The notes beneath the pieces were generated by a model. It saw nothing but the letters and a program-made list of their open reading frames with translations, did not search any database and had not been told where the DNA came from. From RGIG9115 sp045128915 (GTDB lineage: Bacteria; Bacillota; Clostridia; UBA1381), in the NCBI GenBank assembly GCA_045128915.1, contig JBGVIT010000009.1, forward strand, positions 35,742 to 99,741: a stretch of DNA of 64,000 nucleotides. The letters run 5' to 3'. Below, piece after piece: positions 45,656 through 54,650 of the stretch. How positions within the stretch are numbered: position 1 is the stretch's first letter; the number at the start of each line of letters is the position of its first letter. Made by a program: the position numbers and the translations under genes.

Positions 45656-46564
45656 ATGTATCACAAATTCAGATTTACCAATTTACCCATTATAAACAGG
45701 TTCTATTCTGTTACAAGAAACAACATTTGGCAGTTTGCAGAAAAAGACCATATTTTAATTGTAATTACAAAGGGATCATGCAATATTTCAACTATGGGCG
45801 AAAGCTTTACTTTAAACGAAAATGATATTGTATACATACCCTCGAACCAATTCTATACACGCACACCTGTCAACTCAGAGTTTTGCTCAATGACTTACAT
45901 TCACTTTACAATGTGCTATGATGCGGAGGAGCTTAGCCTGTCCGAGCTGCGCAAAAATATTATTGAAGCAAAAAATATTATTGACTACGAAATACTAAAC
46001 GGTGAAAATTCTTTTTCATATCCCGATACTGTATATTTGCAAACAAAAACCTCACCAACTGATGACAATGTAAAAAAACACATAAAACAAATCAATCTCC
46101 ATTCAACAAACAGACCTCTTCTTTGCAATCTTCAATCCTCTGTAGCTTTGTGTAATATTTTACTGAATATGTCAAACATAACAATAAACAATGCAGTTGA
46201 AAATATCAGACTGCGTGATGTGCCGATAATTCCTCCCAAGCTGAAAAAAGCTATCAGTTATATAACAAAAAACTATTCCAGACAAATTACCCTTGAAGAA
46301 ATTTCTGAGCATTGCAATATCTCGAAGCCGCAAATCATTCGATACTTTAAGCATTCATTAAACACAACACCTCTTGCTTATATCAACAGCTACAAAATCT
46401 CAAAGGCTAAAGAGCTTATAAATACAAATTCTCAGCTTACCTTAAAGGAAATCGCATATGAGCTGGGATTTGATAATCAACACTATTTTTCAAGAGTGTT
46501 CAAATCAATTTCGGGAGAGTCACCTTCCGAATATAAACAAAGAACAGAGCTTATGCGAAAGTGA
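45656..46564 (+). CDS. AraC-family transcriptional regulator
   Basis: 302 residues from ATG at 45656, with AGGAGA correctly spaced; a 15-codon longer frame begins at 45611. The N-terminal ~130 residues form a cupin-like ligand domain (ITKGSCNISTMGESFTLNEN; DIVYIPSNQFYTR). The C-terminal two helix-turn-helix motifs are TLEEISEHCNISKPQIIRYF and LKEIAYELGFDNQHYFSRVF. It is divergent to the glycyl-radical operon, the typical position of a sugar-responsive local activator. Confidence 0.88.
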   Translation: MYHKFRFTNLPIINRFYSVTRNNIWQFAEKDHILIVITKGSCNISTMGESFTLNENDIVYIPSNQFYTRTPVNSEFCSMTYIHFTMCYDAEELSLSELRKNIIEAKNIIDYEILNGENSFSYPDTVYLQTKTSPTDDNVKKHIKQINLHSTNRPLLCNLQSSVALCNILLNMSNITINNAVENIRLRDVPIIPPKLKKAISYITKNYSRQITLEEISEHCNISKPQIIRYFKHSLNTTPLAYINSYKISKAKELINTNSQLTLKEIAYELGFDNQHYFSRVFKSISGESPSEYKQRTELMRK

Positions 46565-46583
46565 TTTTTCTGTATGGTTAAAT

Positions 46584-46662
46584 AAAAAAAGCGCAGCTTG
46601 CTATCGGGGCTGTACTATGTGTCAATTACATAGTATTTCCTTCGCAGCTCTGCGCTTTTTTT
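46584..46662. terminator. Bidirectional terminator between convergent genes
   Basis: AAAAAAAGCGCAGC...GCAGCTCTGCGCTTTTTTT long stem with an inner hairpin ACTATGTGTCAATTACATAGT. T runs on both strands serve the AraC gene (plus) and the FAD oxidoreductase gene (minus). Confidence 0.75.
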
Positions 46663-46664
46663 GT

Positions 46665-47932
46665 TTACAGCTTCTTAAAATCCGCACTATTCTCAGGTGC
46701 AAGGTCTTTTCTTACAAGCTTATCATCAAAATGAATTAACACATTCTGTCGGGAAAGAATTTCCTGAAGTCGGCATATATCAATATCATACACAGACACT
46801 CCTGAATCTATCGCTATGGAAGCGGCAACTCCTGCAGCCTGACCGGTAATTATTGCAGGAGGGATTACACGAAGCAAATCCCAACCGTATCCATCACCCG
46901 ATGTAATTCTTCCTGCTGCAAGCAAATTTGGAAATCCCTTTTTATACATAACTCTATACGGGATTTCATAAAGGAAATGACGATGATCAAAATCATTCAT
47001 TGCACTGATTGAATCATCAAAATGCTTATAAACGTCTTTAACGGTAAGCGTATATTCTCCATCTATACGCCTTGTGGTACGAAATTGTGCCATATAAGGC
47101 AATTCGGATATATCTCTTTCATTTTTATTGTCTTTTGTTAATTTGCTCAGCATTTCAATATGATTTTCAACAACATACTCTGTGATACTCTCAGCTCTGG
47201 TACCGTCCCAGAACGGCTTGCCGGGGGGATGACCGTTTCCGCACAAATCAGCGGCTCCGCCTGTTAATACCTTTGAATATATTTTCTTTATATCCTGTTC
47301 TTCATATGCTTGCCTGCAGCTTTCCAGATCGGTCAGCTTTGCAACAAAGGTATGGTAATTTTTACCCTGAACAGTAGGCACTCCTGCTCTGTGCAGCACA
47401 TCAGCATCGCCTGTTGCATCAATTACAATCTCCGCTTCATAAACCTGAGTTCCTGTTTTGTTTTCAACAACAAGACCTGTACATATTCCGTCTTCCATAA
47501 CAGGCATAGTTACAACGGTATCGTATAAAATTTCAACCTTCTCATCTTTAAGAAGCCTGGTAAGCTCAAGAATGAAAATATTTACAGAAAAATTTGTAAC
47601 AAACTGTTTATCTTCACCCTCCCCGGGAGTTCTTCCATCCTTCCATTCATCAGGCACAGAATCATAGCCGTGCTTAATCGCAAGACTAAACAACTCATCC
47701 GACATTCCGCGTACTATTTTGGTCCCTCTGCCGTTACAAGAAGGAACGAACCAATTTATAAGCCCTATGGTCGCTAAACCTCCAAGAGTTATGGTTTTTT
47801 CGATAAGCAGAACCCTTTTCCCATCCTGGAAGCAGAAACCGCCGCGGCTACTCCCGCAACACCACCACCGGCAACGATTACATCATATTTATCGACCACA
47901 TCAAGCTGCCGTTCAAGCTTAATCTGTTTCAT
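46665..47932 (-). pseudogene. FAD-dependent oxidoreductase with a single-base frameshift
   Basis: Full frame from ATG at 47932 (GGAGG site at 47941-47945) would give ~422 residues: DVIVAGGGVAGVAAAVSASRMG, then IEKTITLGGLATIGL, VIDATGDADVLHRAGVPT and PNLLAAGRITSGDGYGW. The frame breaks in the run TTTT at 47816-47819 (AAAA on the coding strand), where one missing base disrupts GKRVLLIEK. Downstream the frame is fully open to 46665, so the lesion is recent, a sequencing or assembly error, or a phase-variable homopolymer. It is paralogous to the gene at 35777 and follows the cupin gene by 17 bases in one operon. Confidence 0.75.
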
Positions 47933-47949
47933 AAAATAATCCTCCTAAA

Positions 47950-49134
47950 TCAGATGTTAAGCTCAGGGTTTTCTGCAAAATGCTTAAGCATTACGATAGG
48001 CTCTGTGGAGGAAGTATTTGTAATGGTAATTCCTTCTTTTGCCGCATTTTCAGTTACAAAAAATTCGTCGTTTGTAAGCTCGCCGTAACGAATCAAAGTA
48101 GGTGTTTCAAGCTCCCATTCACCAAACTTACCTCTTCCCTGCAACAGAATAAAGCCGTAAGCCGCAGCATCTTTTATAATGCAAGTCTGCCCCGGATAAA
48201 CTGTCAGGCGCTTTGCAGAAACCTCTTTGCATTTATAACAAATCCATTCTTCGGTATATTGCTCATTCGATGTGATAACCTGTGGTTTCATAAAACGATT
48301 TTTGCTGAATTCAGGGTCTACATTCTTTTCCCAATCAATAACATCCATAAGATAATCATAGTTGCCTTTTTCCTCTTCGGGACAGTTTTTCCACAAAAGG
48401 TCTTCAGACACACAATGACCGCCATAAAGAACAGACTGGTACATTGCGTAAACATCGCTTGCAAACTGCGGCTCGTATGTACACATACTCGCAGGTGCAT
48501 GAAGCACACCTGGAGGCACATCCCAACCTGTATCAAGTGTTATTTTATAAGCTTGCGACAAGTCTAAAAGATGGTTATCACCTTTTGAAAATTCCATAAG
48601 ACTCTTTTTAACCTCTTCCTTTGTTGTTTCGGGTCGAAGTCCAAAAAATGTGTAACCAAACTCACCCTCGTAGTTATTACACTGCGAAGGGAAGAAATAC
48701 ATTTCAGGCTTTCCTGCCTCGCCAACTCTTGCTGCATGCTCATCTCTGTGGTGTATATGATGAGGAAGTGGTCCCAAGTTATCAAAAAACTTTGAAAACA
48801 TAGGCCATTTCTTATACTTATTCCAGAGAGCTTCGCCAATAATTTCACCTTTTAATTCGTCTATTGCATCTTTAAGAAGTATTCTTTCCTTACCATCTTT
48901 TGAAACGATATAGCTTAGTCCTTCATCCTCAGGCGTACCCGGTCCGTTATCGGCATGAGTCGTTGATGCAAACCATCTTTCATCAATGCCGCCTCTTTCC
49001 TGTCCAAGCACATAGTAGTCATCAGGATGAAGCTTAATTCTTTTTGCAGGACGACAGAATGCTCTGGGAACCCATGCAGGTGCAAGACGATAAACGCCTT
49101 TACCTTCCTCAAGTAATTTTTTTGCGATTGACAT
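47950..49134 (-). CDS. Cupin protein, phosphomannose isomerase-like
   Basis: 394 residues. The metal-binding cupin motif LGPLPHHIHHRDEHAA (~121-136; His126, His128, Glu132) followed by KPEMYFFPSQCNN, and DVPPGVLHAPAS later, resemble class I mannose-6-phosphate isomerases, but the sequence is not a standard ManA. A second cupin half (AKRLTVYPGQTCIIKDAAAYGFILLQGRG) completes a bicupin. Likely an aldose-ketose isomerase for a sugar or sugar phosphate. AACGGAGG site before ATG. It leads the two-gene operon with the FAD oxidoreductase, divergent from a PocR/AraC regulator. Confidence 0.7.
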   Translation of the reverse strand: MSIAKKLLEEGKGVYRLAPAWVPRAFCRPAKRIKLHPDDYYVLGQERGGIDERWFASTTHADNGPGTPEDEGLSYIVSKDGKERILLKDAIDELKGEIIGEALWNKYKKWPMFSKFFDNLGPLPHHIHHRDEHAARVGEAGKPEMYFFPSQCNNYEGEFGYTFFGLRPETTKEEVKKSLMEFSKGDNHLLDLSQAYKITLDTGWDVPPGVLHAPASMCTYEPQFASDVYAMYQSVLYGGHCVSEDLLWKNCPEEEKGNYDYLMDVIDWEKNVDPEFSKNRFMKPQVITSNEQYTEEWICYKCKEVSAKRLTVYPGQTCIIKDAAAYGFILLQGRGKFGEWELETPTLIRYGELTNDEFFVTENAAKEGITITNTSSTEPIVMLKHFAENPELNI

Positions 49135-49151
49135 ATAAATAACCTCCGTTC

Positions 49152-49168
49152 TACCGTATAGTGCGGTA
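49152..49168. promoter_or_regulatory. Inverted repeat in the cupin gene leader
   Basis: TACCG-TATAGTG-CGGTA lies just upstream of the ribosome binding site of the cupin gene. It may be an operator or leader hairpin; only five-base arms, so modest support. Confidence 0.35.
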
Positions 49169-49213
49169 TTAATGATAGCATTTTTATTTTTTTCGAAAAA
49201 CTATCTGTTAGTA

Positions 49214-49242
49214 TTGATTATATCACATTTATATGGTATAAT
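49214..49242 (+). promoter_or_regulatory. Putative promoter of the PocR/AraC regulator gene
   Basis: TTGATT (49214-49219) and TATAAT (49237-49242) with a 17-base spacer, 57 bases before the regulator ATG. Confidence 0.55.
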
Positions 49243-49298
49243 TAAACTATATTATAATCTTAAAAATAGCATTTTAAGCTCAAAGTGAGGTTGAAAAT

Positions 49299-50129
49299 AT
49301 GTTTTCAGTTTCCATTGAAGATCTCAAAAAAATATTTTGTGATTTTTACAATATCACCAATTTTATGATAGTTCTTTATAGCGCTGACCGCAAGGTACTA
49401 TACCGTTATCCTGAAGAAATGTGTTCCTTATGCAAAGCTATACGTTCAAACAGTCAATTACTGGAAAAATGCCTGGACTGTGACAATAATGGCTTTGATA
49501 TATGCGACAGCACTCGCAAGCCCTATATATATGAGTGCCATATGTCTTTGATAGAAGCAATCGCACCAATTTATGCAAACGAGATGAATATAGGTTATTT
49601 AATGTTTGGTCAAATCACAACGAATAACAAAGAAAAAGTGTTGTCAAACGCAAACAAAATCTCGAATGTATACGGAATAGAGCTCACCGATAAAATGGTA
49701 GATGAAATGACTGTGGCAGATATGGACTATATAAACTCTGCAGTAAATATGATGACGATGTGTGCAAACTACCTTTACACCAACGAAATAATACGCAATA
49801 ATCCTGATATTCTATCATATCAGTTGAAGGAATATGTCAAAGAGAACTTAGGTTCTGATTTGTCTGTAGCAAGCATAAGCAAGCAATTCTACATATCCCG
49901 AACCAAGCTTTACAAGCTATCAGTTTCAAGCTTTAATATGGGAATATCAGACTACATAAGATATCAACGCATAAAAAAGTCAAAAAAGCTTCTCTCTACT
50001 ACAAATCATCCCATATCTGCAATAGCAGAAGCTGTAGGAATACGTGACACAAACTACTTCATCCGAATGTTTAAAGCATCAGAGCAAATTACACCTTTGC
50101 AATACAGGAAAAAATACCATGATATTTGA
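49299..50129 (+). CDS. AraC-family regulator with PocR sensor domain
   Basis: 276 residues. Residues ~5-165 form a PocR domain: FYNITNFMIVLYSADRKVLY, then the cysteine pattern C-SL-C, KCLDCDNNGFDIC, ECHMSLIEAIAPI and GYLMFGQI. PocR domains bind small hydrocarbon derivatives and, through the cysteines, perhaps a metal. Residues ~180-276 carry two AraC helix-turn-helix motifs (SVASISKQFYISRTKLYKL; ISAIAEAVGIRDTNYFIRMF). GTGAGG site before ATG. Divergent to the cupin/FAD operon, which is its likely target. Confidence 0.88.
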   Translation: MFSVSIEDLKKIFCDFYNITNFMIVLYSADRKVLYRYPEEMCSLCKAIRSNSQLLEKCLDCDNNGFDICDSTRKPYIYECHMSLIEAIAPIYANEMNIGYLMFGQITTNNKEKVLSNANKISNVYGIELTDKMVDEMTVADMDYINSAVNMMTMCANYLYTNEIIRNNPDILSYQLKEYVKENLGSDLSVASISKQFYISRTKLYKLSVSSFNMGISDYIRYQRIKKSKKLLSTTNHPISAIAEAVGIRDTNYFIRMFKASEQITPLQYRKKYHDI

Positions 50130-50364
50130 AGCTATATGAAATAAACAAAATTCTTTACCGCAAGACCCTTCATAGTATTTTACAAAGCCTCTTTTCTTTT
50201 CTTGTTTCTTGCCCCATCACCCAACTCAATATCTGCCTTAGCATAAAAAAACCACCTATTCCACGCCACATGAGACTATAACCAGACATAATGCATTGCC
50301 AAAAATGTACGTCCTCAATGCCCCCCATTTCAGATAGTAAATAAATTTTATCATTGTTTGCCTC

Positions 50365-51149
50365 TTACTTTTCAAGACTCTTTTCATCCATAAGAAAATC
50401 GTAAATATTCATAGTAAGTATTCCGTTTTCATCGTAATAAGCCGGAACAATATCTTTTGTTATAACAATTTTCTTGAACGAATCGTCAATTTTCTTAAAC
50501 GGTCTGATTTCCTAGGCTCTTTTTTCTTCATCAGGAATAGAGAATGCAGACTGAATATAATACTTCATTGAACCAAGATTGCATATAAAGTCAACTTCAA
50601 GCTGCTTTCTGACGGTTTTGCCTTCTTTATTTTTCTCTGTGACCGGAGCAACACCCACATCAACTCTGTAGCCGCGCATCCTGAGTTCATTATAGATTAC
50701 ATTTTCCATTGCGTGAGTCTGTTCAAACTGCCTGAAATTTATGCGTGCATTACGAAGGCCATATCTGAAAAATAATACTTTTTGGGAGTTTCTATATAAG
50801 CCTTGCCCTTGATGTCATATCTCTGTGCCGACTCAAGCAGGGATGAATCCTCAAGATAATCCAAATATTTTTTATTGTTGTTGAGGTGATTTTCGAATTT
50901 TTGACAGATTTGAATGTGTTTTTCTACTTCTATAATGCTTTCACCAATCAAACTCAAATCATCACCGGAATCAAATGCAAAACGGATAATATGTTTTTCA
51001 TCTACACCACTTTCCAAAAGATGATTGTAAAAGATATCATTCAAAAGATAAGACTTTCCACATCTTCTGATTCCGGTTATTACTTTTATTAAACCGTTAT
51101 GCTTCAAGCTAATCAGCTTATTTAAATATAAATCACGTTTAATTTCCAT
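50365..51149 (-). pseudogene. Decayed AAA/DUF4143 ATP-binding protein
   Basis: Starts at ATG 51149 (MEIKRDLYLNKLISLKHNG) with an intact Walker A, GIRRCGKSYLL. After about 100 codons a large internal part, including Walker B, is missing; YLDYLEDSSLLESAQRYD continues into the DUF4143 C-domain (KKYYFSDM). A one-base loss near 50760 shifts the frame before LRNARINFRQ; the sequence resumes as MENVIYNELRMRGYRVDVG. An in-frame TAG near 50515 then interrupts it before EIRPFKKIDDSF and the true stop at 50365. Three lesions make it dead. Intact relatives have over 400 residues and unknown function. The 235 bases between here and the PocR gene hold nothing recognisable. Confidence 0.8.
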
Positions 51150-51242
51150 ATTCCTCACCCCTCCAAAAGAGATTTTTGCACCTTTTTGCATTTTTCTTTT
51201 GTGAAAATACAAAAAAACAGTCAAAAACCTCGAAAAACACAA

Positions 51243-51400
51243 AACCGCAAACCTATGGCATTTTAAGGGTTTGCGGCGCGTTTCTAAAATTACCGATTTC
51301 GGTGAAGCCACGGGCAGATTGCAGGCTAAGGCTTGTGAGAAGAATAAGGTTTATATGAGCAAATAAGTTTAAAGGACTGTTTCAAGCGAAACAGTCCTTA
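51243..51400 (+). repeat. Family A dispersed repeat, copy A4
   Basis: Complete copy: CCGCAAACC/GGTTTGCGG hairpin, GATTTCGGTGAAGCC, CAGATTGCAGGCTAAGGCTT, TATGAGCAAATAAGTTTAAA and closing AAGGACTGTTTC/GAAACAGTCCTT, followed by the tail ACTACATATATA that is shared with remnant A6. Located upstream of the broken ATPase gene. Confidence 0.8.
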
Positions 51401-51471
51401 CTACATATATATTTTTCACACATCAAAAGTGGTCACCAGAACCGTCCCTATGACACCCCTATGACACCCAT

Positions 51472-51801
51472 AATTCAAACGAATACTTAGATTTTGTAGA
51501 GGGAAGGAATCCACAACCCCTTATAAATATTTTAAGAGAGGAAGAATATAGAGTAGGATTAGCAAGAAAACTATTGAAAGCGGATGAATCATTTGATACA
51601 AACTATGGTTCAACAGCTGTACATCATGTTGAATTATCCACTAAATTAGAAGAGCTTTATAACGCATTATTTATTGAAACATATGATAAGCAGATATATG
51701 AAAGAACAATTGGATCGCTATCGTTTGACAGGCGAACAAAAAAACTGTTAGATAAAGCTGCAAATTTATTATCTTCGTATGCTATTTTTGACTATATATG
51801 A
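51472..51801 (+). pseudogene. C-terminal fragment of an unknown protein
   Basis: An open frame of about 110 codons (SNEYLDFVEGRNPQPLI..., RKLLKADESFDTNYGSTAVH..., ending SSYAIFDYI) has no start or ribosome site. Only a late in-frame TTG at 51574 could begin a 75-residue product. It looks like the 3' end of a gene cut by the rearrangement that placed repeat A4 upstream. The product is not recognised. A repeated CCTATGACACCC motif at 51445-51471 marks the breakpoint. Confidence 0.4.
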
Positions 51802-51842
51802 TAAACTGCTCTAATAATTTGTGAAATAATATTACAGATATA

Positions 51843-51871
51843 TTGATTTACCACTTATGATATGATATGAT
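51843..51871 (+). promoter_or_regulatory. Putative promoter of the unknown 432-residue protein gene
   Basis: TTGATT (51843-51848), 17 bases, TATGAT (51866-51871); a TATAAT overlaps five bases further on. Confidence 0.45.
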
Positions 51872-51918
51872 ATAATCCAAAGTAATACATCTAAGAAGAC
51901 AAAACGAGGTAACTAACA

Positions 51919-53217
51919 ATGAATGATGAAATGACATTATATAGCCAAGAAGCTATTATAATTAAAGAGGATGATAAATTAAAATTATTTCATACAGCTT
52001 TCTCTTATATTCGTGATGACATTAGAGATAATCCATATATAGAAGAAACACTTAAGGTTTTGCCCGTAGGCGGTTATCGAAGTGCAATTGGTTCATTTTG
52101 GAATGCAGTTGTTGATGATTTAAGAAATAAAATTATGTTCCGTAGTCTTTCTTTATTTAATAAGGAGATGAGACCCTCAAAACAAATCGCAAAATATGAA
52201 GATTTTCAAGACAATGTAAATGATGAAATGCTAATTGACGGGGCATATAAATTTGGTGTTATCGGCTGGGAAGCACATAAAATTCTTAAACAAGCTAAAG
52301 AAACTAGGCATATTTTTGATGGGCATCCCAAAAGCTCCAATCCGGGTGTCTTAAAAGCACTATCAATGATGGAAGATTGCATAAAATATGTACTTAGTCA
52401 AGAATATCCCCCTCAAATTATTGATATAGATGATTATATCGATAATATGGGTACTAATGATTTTGACAGAAATGAATTTAGTATATCCGATGCCATTTCA
52501 GATTTACCAGATATATACAAGAATGAATTAATTAATCGTTTGTTTAGTTCATATGTCAATGATGCCTGTTCAACTATATTACGTTCTAATATTGAGGTTG
52601 TTGCACCAATTCTTTGGAGGGTGTTGCCCAAGGAGAATATGATTCAAATTTGTCATAGGGTTGATTCTGAAATCGCAAAAGGAAATGCTACTTCTACAGA
52701 GTATGCTTTCTCATTTATTGGGATAGTCAATGCCAAAAAATACCTAACTACAAGGGCGAGAAAATACAAATTATCTCCAATAATAAAAAAGTTGCTTGAA
52801 AATGTAGATATATTTGCAACAGAAAATGAATGTGTTGGTGAACTAAGTAAGTATGCAGGATATATACCGAGGGAATTATTATTCAGTTATGTAAATGGAT
52901 TAACTCAAACATATGTTGGTCATATTGGAGGAAGTGCAACTTATTCGAGAACTGATTTCTACGCAGATGGTGCTGCATTAAAAATACCACAAATGTTTGA
53001 AAAATTTGATGATGAATCTGCACATGCTTTTGTAGATACAATAAAATCCAACGAAATATTAAAACAACGCATTAAAAACAGAGTAAAGTTAAATAGGTTA
53101 CGAACTTTAGGAGAAATTGTAAACAGAAGAATTTCAGAAAATTTTGATGAAGCTGATTTTCTGAATATGCTTATAGATGAGAAAAGAGAAAAAGATTTCT
53201 TTGATACTTTACATTAA
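51919..53217 (+). CDS. Protein of unknown function, accessory-region gene
   Basis: 432 residues, GAGGT site before ATG. No signal peptide or membrane helix; mostly alpha-helical and acidic at the N-terminus. Noted stretches are LPVGGYRSAIGSFWNAVVDDLRNK (~50-73), DGAYKFGVIGWEAHKILKQAKETRHIFDGHP (~110-140) and GGSATYSRTDFYADGAALKIP (~345). The middle GWEAH...H pattern recalls HEPN-type or abortive-infection proteins, but I cannot assign a family. Its codon choice is markedly A/T-ending compared with the sugar genes. It has its own promoter and is bracketed by repeat copies A4 and A5, typical of an acquired gene; a defence role is a guess. Confidence 0.6.
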   Translation: MNDEMTLYSQEAIIIKEDDKLKLFHTAFSYIRDDIRDNPYIEETLKVLPVGGYRSAIGSFWNAVVDDLRNKIMFRSLSLFNKEMRPSKQIAKYEDFQDNVNDEMLIDGAYKFGVIGWEAHKILKQAKETRHIFDGHPKSSNPGVLKALSMMEDCIKYVLSQEYPPQIIDIDDYIDNMGTNDFDRNEFSISDAISDLPDIYKNELINRLFSSYVNDACSTILRSNIEVVAPILWRVLPKENMIQICHRVDSEIAKGNATSTEYAFSFIGIVNAKKYLTTRARKYKLSPIIKKLLENVDIFATENECVGELSKYAGYIPRELLFSYVNGLTQTYVGHIGGSATYSRTDFYADGAALKIPQMFEKFDDESAHAFVDTIKSNEILKQRIKNRVKLNRLRTLGEIVNRRISENFDEADFLNMLIDEKREKDFFDTLH

Positions 53218-53250
53218 AAAATAAGGTTTTAAATTCTAACAAGTTACTTG

Positions 53251-53380
53251 TAAACCCATATATTACAATGGTTTACGGCTATTTGTTTGAAACAGTAGCT
53301 TCGGCGAAGCACTTAACAGGTTACAGGCAAAGGCTTGTGAGAAAAATAAATTTTATTTCAATAAGTAATTCAAAAAAAGG
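53251..53380 (+). repeat. Family A dispersed repeat, copy A5 (3' end lost)
   Basis: Retains TAAACCC/GGTTTA hairpin, TTTGAAACAGTAGCTTCGGCG, CAGGCAAAGGCTTGTGAGAA and a degraded AATAAG tail. The closing GGACTGTTTC hairpin is missing; the IS3-type element begins 14 bases further on and probably displaced it. Confidence 0.7.
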
Positions 53381-53456
53381 TGATAATATTAATTTGAACT
53401 GCACCATTTTGTGCAGACAGTACAAAAAAGGCTACTACGGTAGCAATTATTAAAAT

Positions 53457-54248
53457 TTAAGCAACATACTGACTTCGTTTTTCGAGCGGAGTCAGTTTTG
53501 TTTTTAGCTGTATTCTTTCGTTATTATAAAAATAAATGTATTCGTTTATGAGCAAACGAGCATCTTCATAAGTTTGCAGGTTAGAGCGGTAAATACATTC
53601 TGTTTTTAGAATGGAGAAAAAATTCTCGGCTAAAGCGTTGTCGTATGGGTTTCCTTTTCTTGACATTGACGGCGTAATGTTGTATGATTTAGTTAGCTTG
53701 AAATACTGATGGGATGTGTATTGAAAGCCTTGGTCACTGTGGAGTTGCAGCTCTGCAGTGACTTTTTCCTTTTTCTTTGCTTCTCTGATGGTAGAAAGGA
53801 CAAGATTAATGTTTTGCTCTGTTCCGGTTTTGTAAGCAACAATACTATTATCAAACAAATCTCTAATAACAGATAAATACAATGTTCCTTGCTTTGTTTT
53901 GATATATGAGATATCAGTAACCCATTTTTGATTTGGTCTTTGAGCATTAAAATCTCTATTTAGTAAATTAGGATAACGGTGCAGATGCTCTCCGTAATTA
54001 CGATATTTCTTTCTTCTTACAACAGATAACAAGTTGTATTTTTGCATTACTCGGAGTATGGTCTTGGGGTTATGATATATTCCTTGTCGGTTGAGCCATA
54101 TATGTACCCTACGGTATCCGTAAGTTTTCCCGCATTTTTCTTGACATTCTTGTATTTTTTCTGCCAATGGCAAATCTTTTGCCGGCATGTCCATTCGTGA
54201 CACATAGTCATAATATCCACTTCTTGATACTTTGAAAAACCTACACAT
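53457..54248 (-). CDS. IS3 transposase orfB (DDE integrase domain), probably truncated at its N-terminus
   Basis: 263 residues from the internal ATG at 54248. HTH_21 region (YGYRRVHIWLNRQGIYHNPKT), then the rve integrase core: Asp in WVTDISYIKT, Asp in LHSDQGFQYTS, and Glu in NALAENFFSILKTE (DDE triad complete). Upstream in frame, SVKYMVIYRH is followed by TAA at 54270-54272 and then DKYSISEMCRFF. Related elements have a coding triplet at this stop, so the orfAB fusion made by frameshifting would be cut. The catalytic core itself is intact. Confidence 0.85.
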   Translation of the reverse strand: MCRFFKVSRSGYYDYVSRMDMPAKDLPLAEKIQECQEKCGKTYGYRRVHIWLNRQGIYHNPKTILRVMQKYNLLSVVRRKKYRNYGEHLHRYPNLLNRDFNAQRPNQKWVTDISYIKTKQGTLYLSVIRDLFDNSIVAYKTGTEQNINLVLSTIREAKKKEKVTAELQLHSDQGFQYTSHQYFKLTKSYNITPSMSRKGNPYDNALAENFFSILKTECIYRSNLQTYEDARLLINEYIYFYNNERIQLKTKLTPLEKRSQYVA

Positions 54249-54307
54249 CTCACTAATTGAATACTTGTCTTAGTGACGGTAGATAACCATATATTTTACA
54301 CTTATTC

Positions 54308-54643
54308 TCACTTCCTTTCTGTGAGCGAGAGAAAATCCCGTATTAATTCGTTTTCCATTTCTAATGATCTAATTTTTGCATCTTTGCGAGCAAGTATATA
54401 TTTGAGTTCTGCTACTTTATCTTGTTCACTTACAACATAATCCTTTGGTGGTCTACCTTTCCGTTTAATAGCTACTCCAGCAGCAATTTTTCTTTGTTCT
54501 ACATTATGACGATAAAAGTAATTTCGCATTTGTTTGTAGCTAAAACCAAATTTGATGCCAATTTCTCTACTTGAATACCCTTCTTTTCTAAGTTCTTCAA
54601 TTTCTTTTTCGTAATCCTTTATATGTCTATATTCTCTGGGCAT
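54308..54643 (-). CDS. IS3 transposase orfA (helix-turn-helix protein)
   Basis: 111 residues. A helix-turn-helix lies at ~15-45 (ELRKEGYSSREIGIKFGFSY), then a KRKGRPPKDY hook and a C-terminal leucine-zipper-like coiled coil (VAELKYILARKDAKIRSLEM). It binds the terminal repeats and, by -1 frameshifting, forms the orfAB transposase. The AGGAGG site lies in a 13-base-pair hairpin (54651-54687), which would block translation from outside transcripts. Confidence 0.85.
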   Translation of the reverse strand: MPREYRHIKDYEKEIEELRKEGYSSREIGIKFGFSYKQMRNYFYRHNVEQRKIAAGVAIKRKGRPPKDYVVSEQDKVAELKYILARKDAKIRSLEMENELIRDFLSLTERK

Positions 54644-54650
54644 AACAAAA

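Noticed and set aside
51574..51801. Independent 75-residue gene starting at TTG
   Set aside because: The frame is open without interruption for about 35 codons upstream and lacks a ribosome site, so it is better read as the end of a truncated gene.
2541..53380. CRISPR array
   Set aside because: The repeated units are kilobases apart, too long and variable, with no regular spacers or cas genes.
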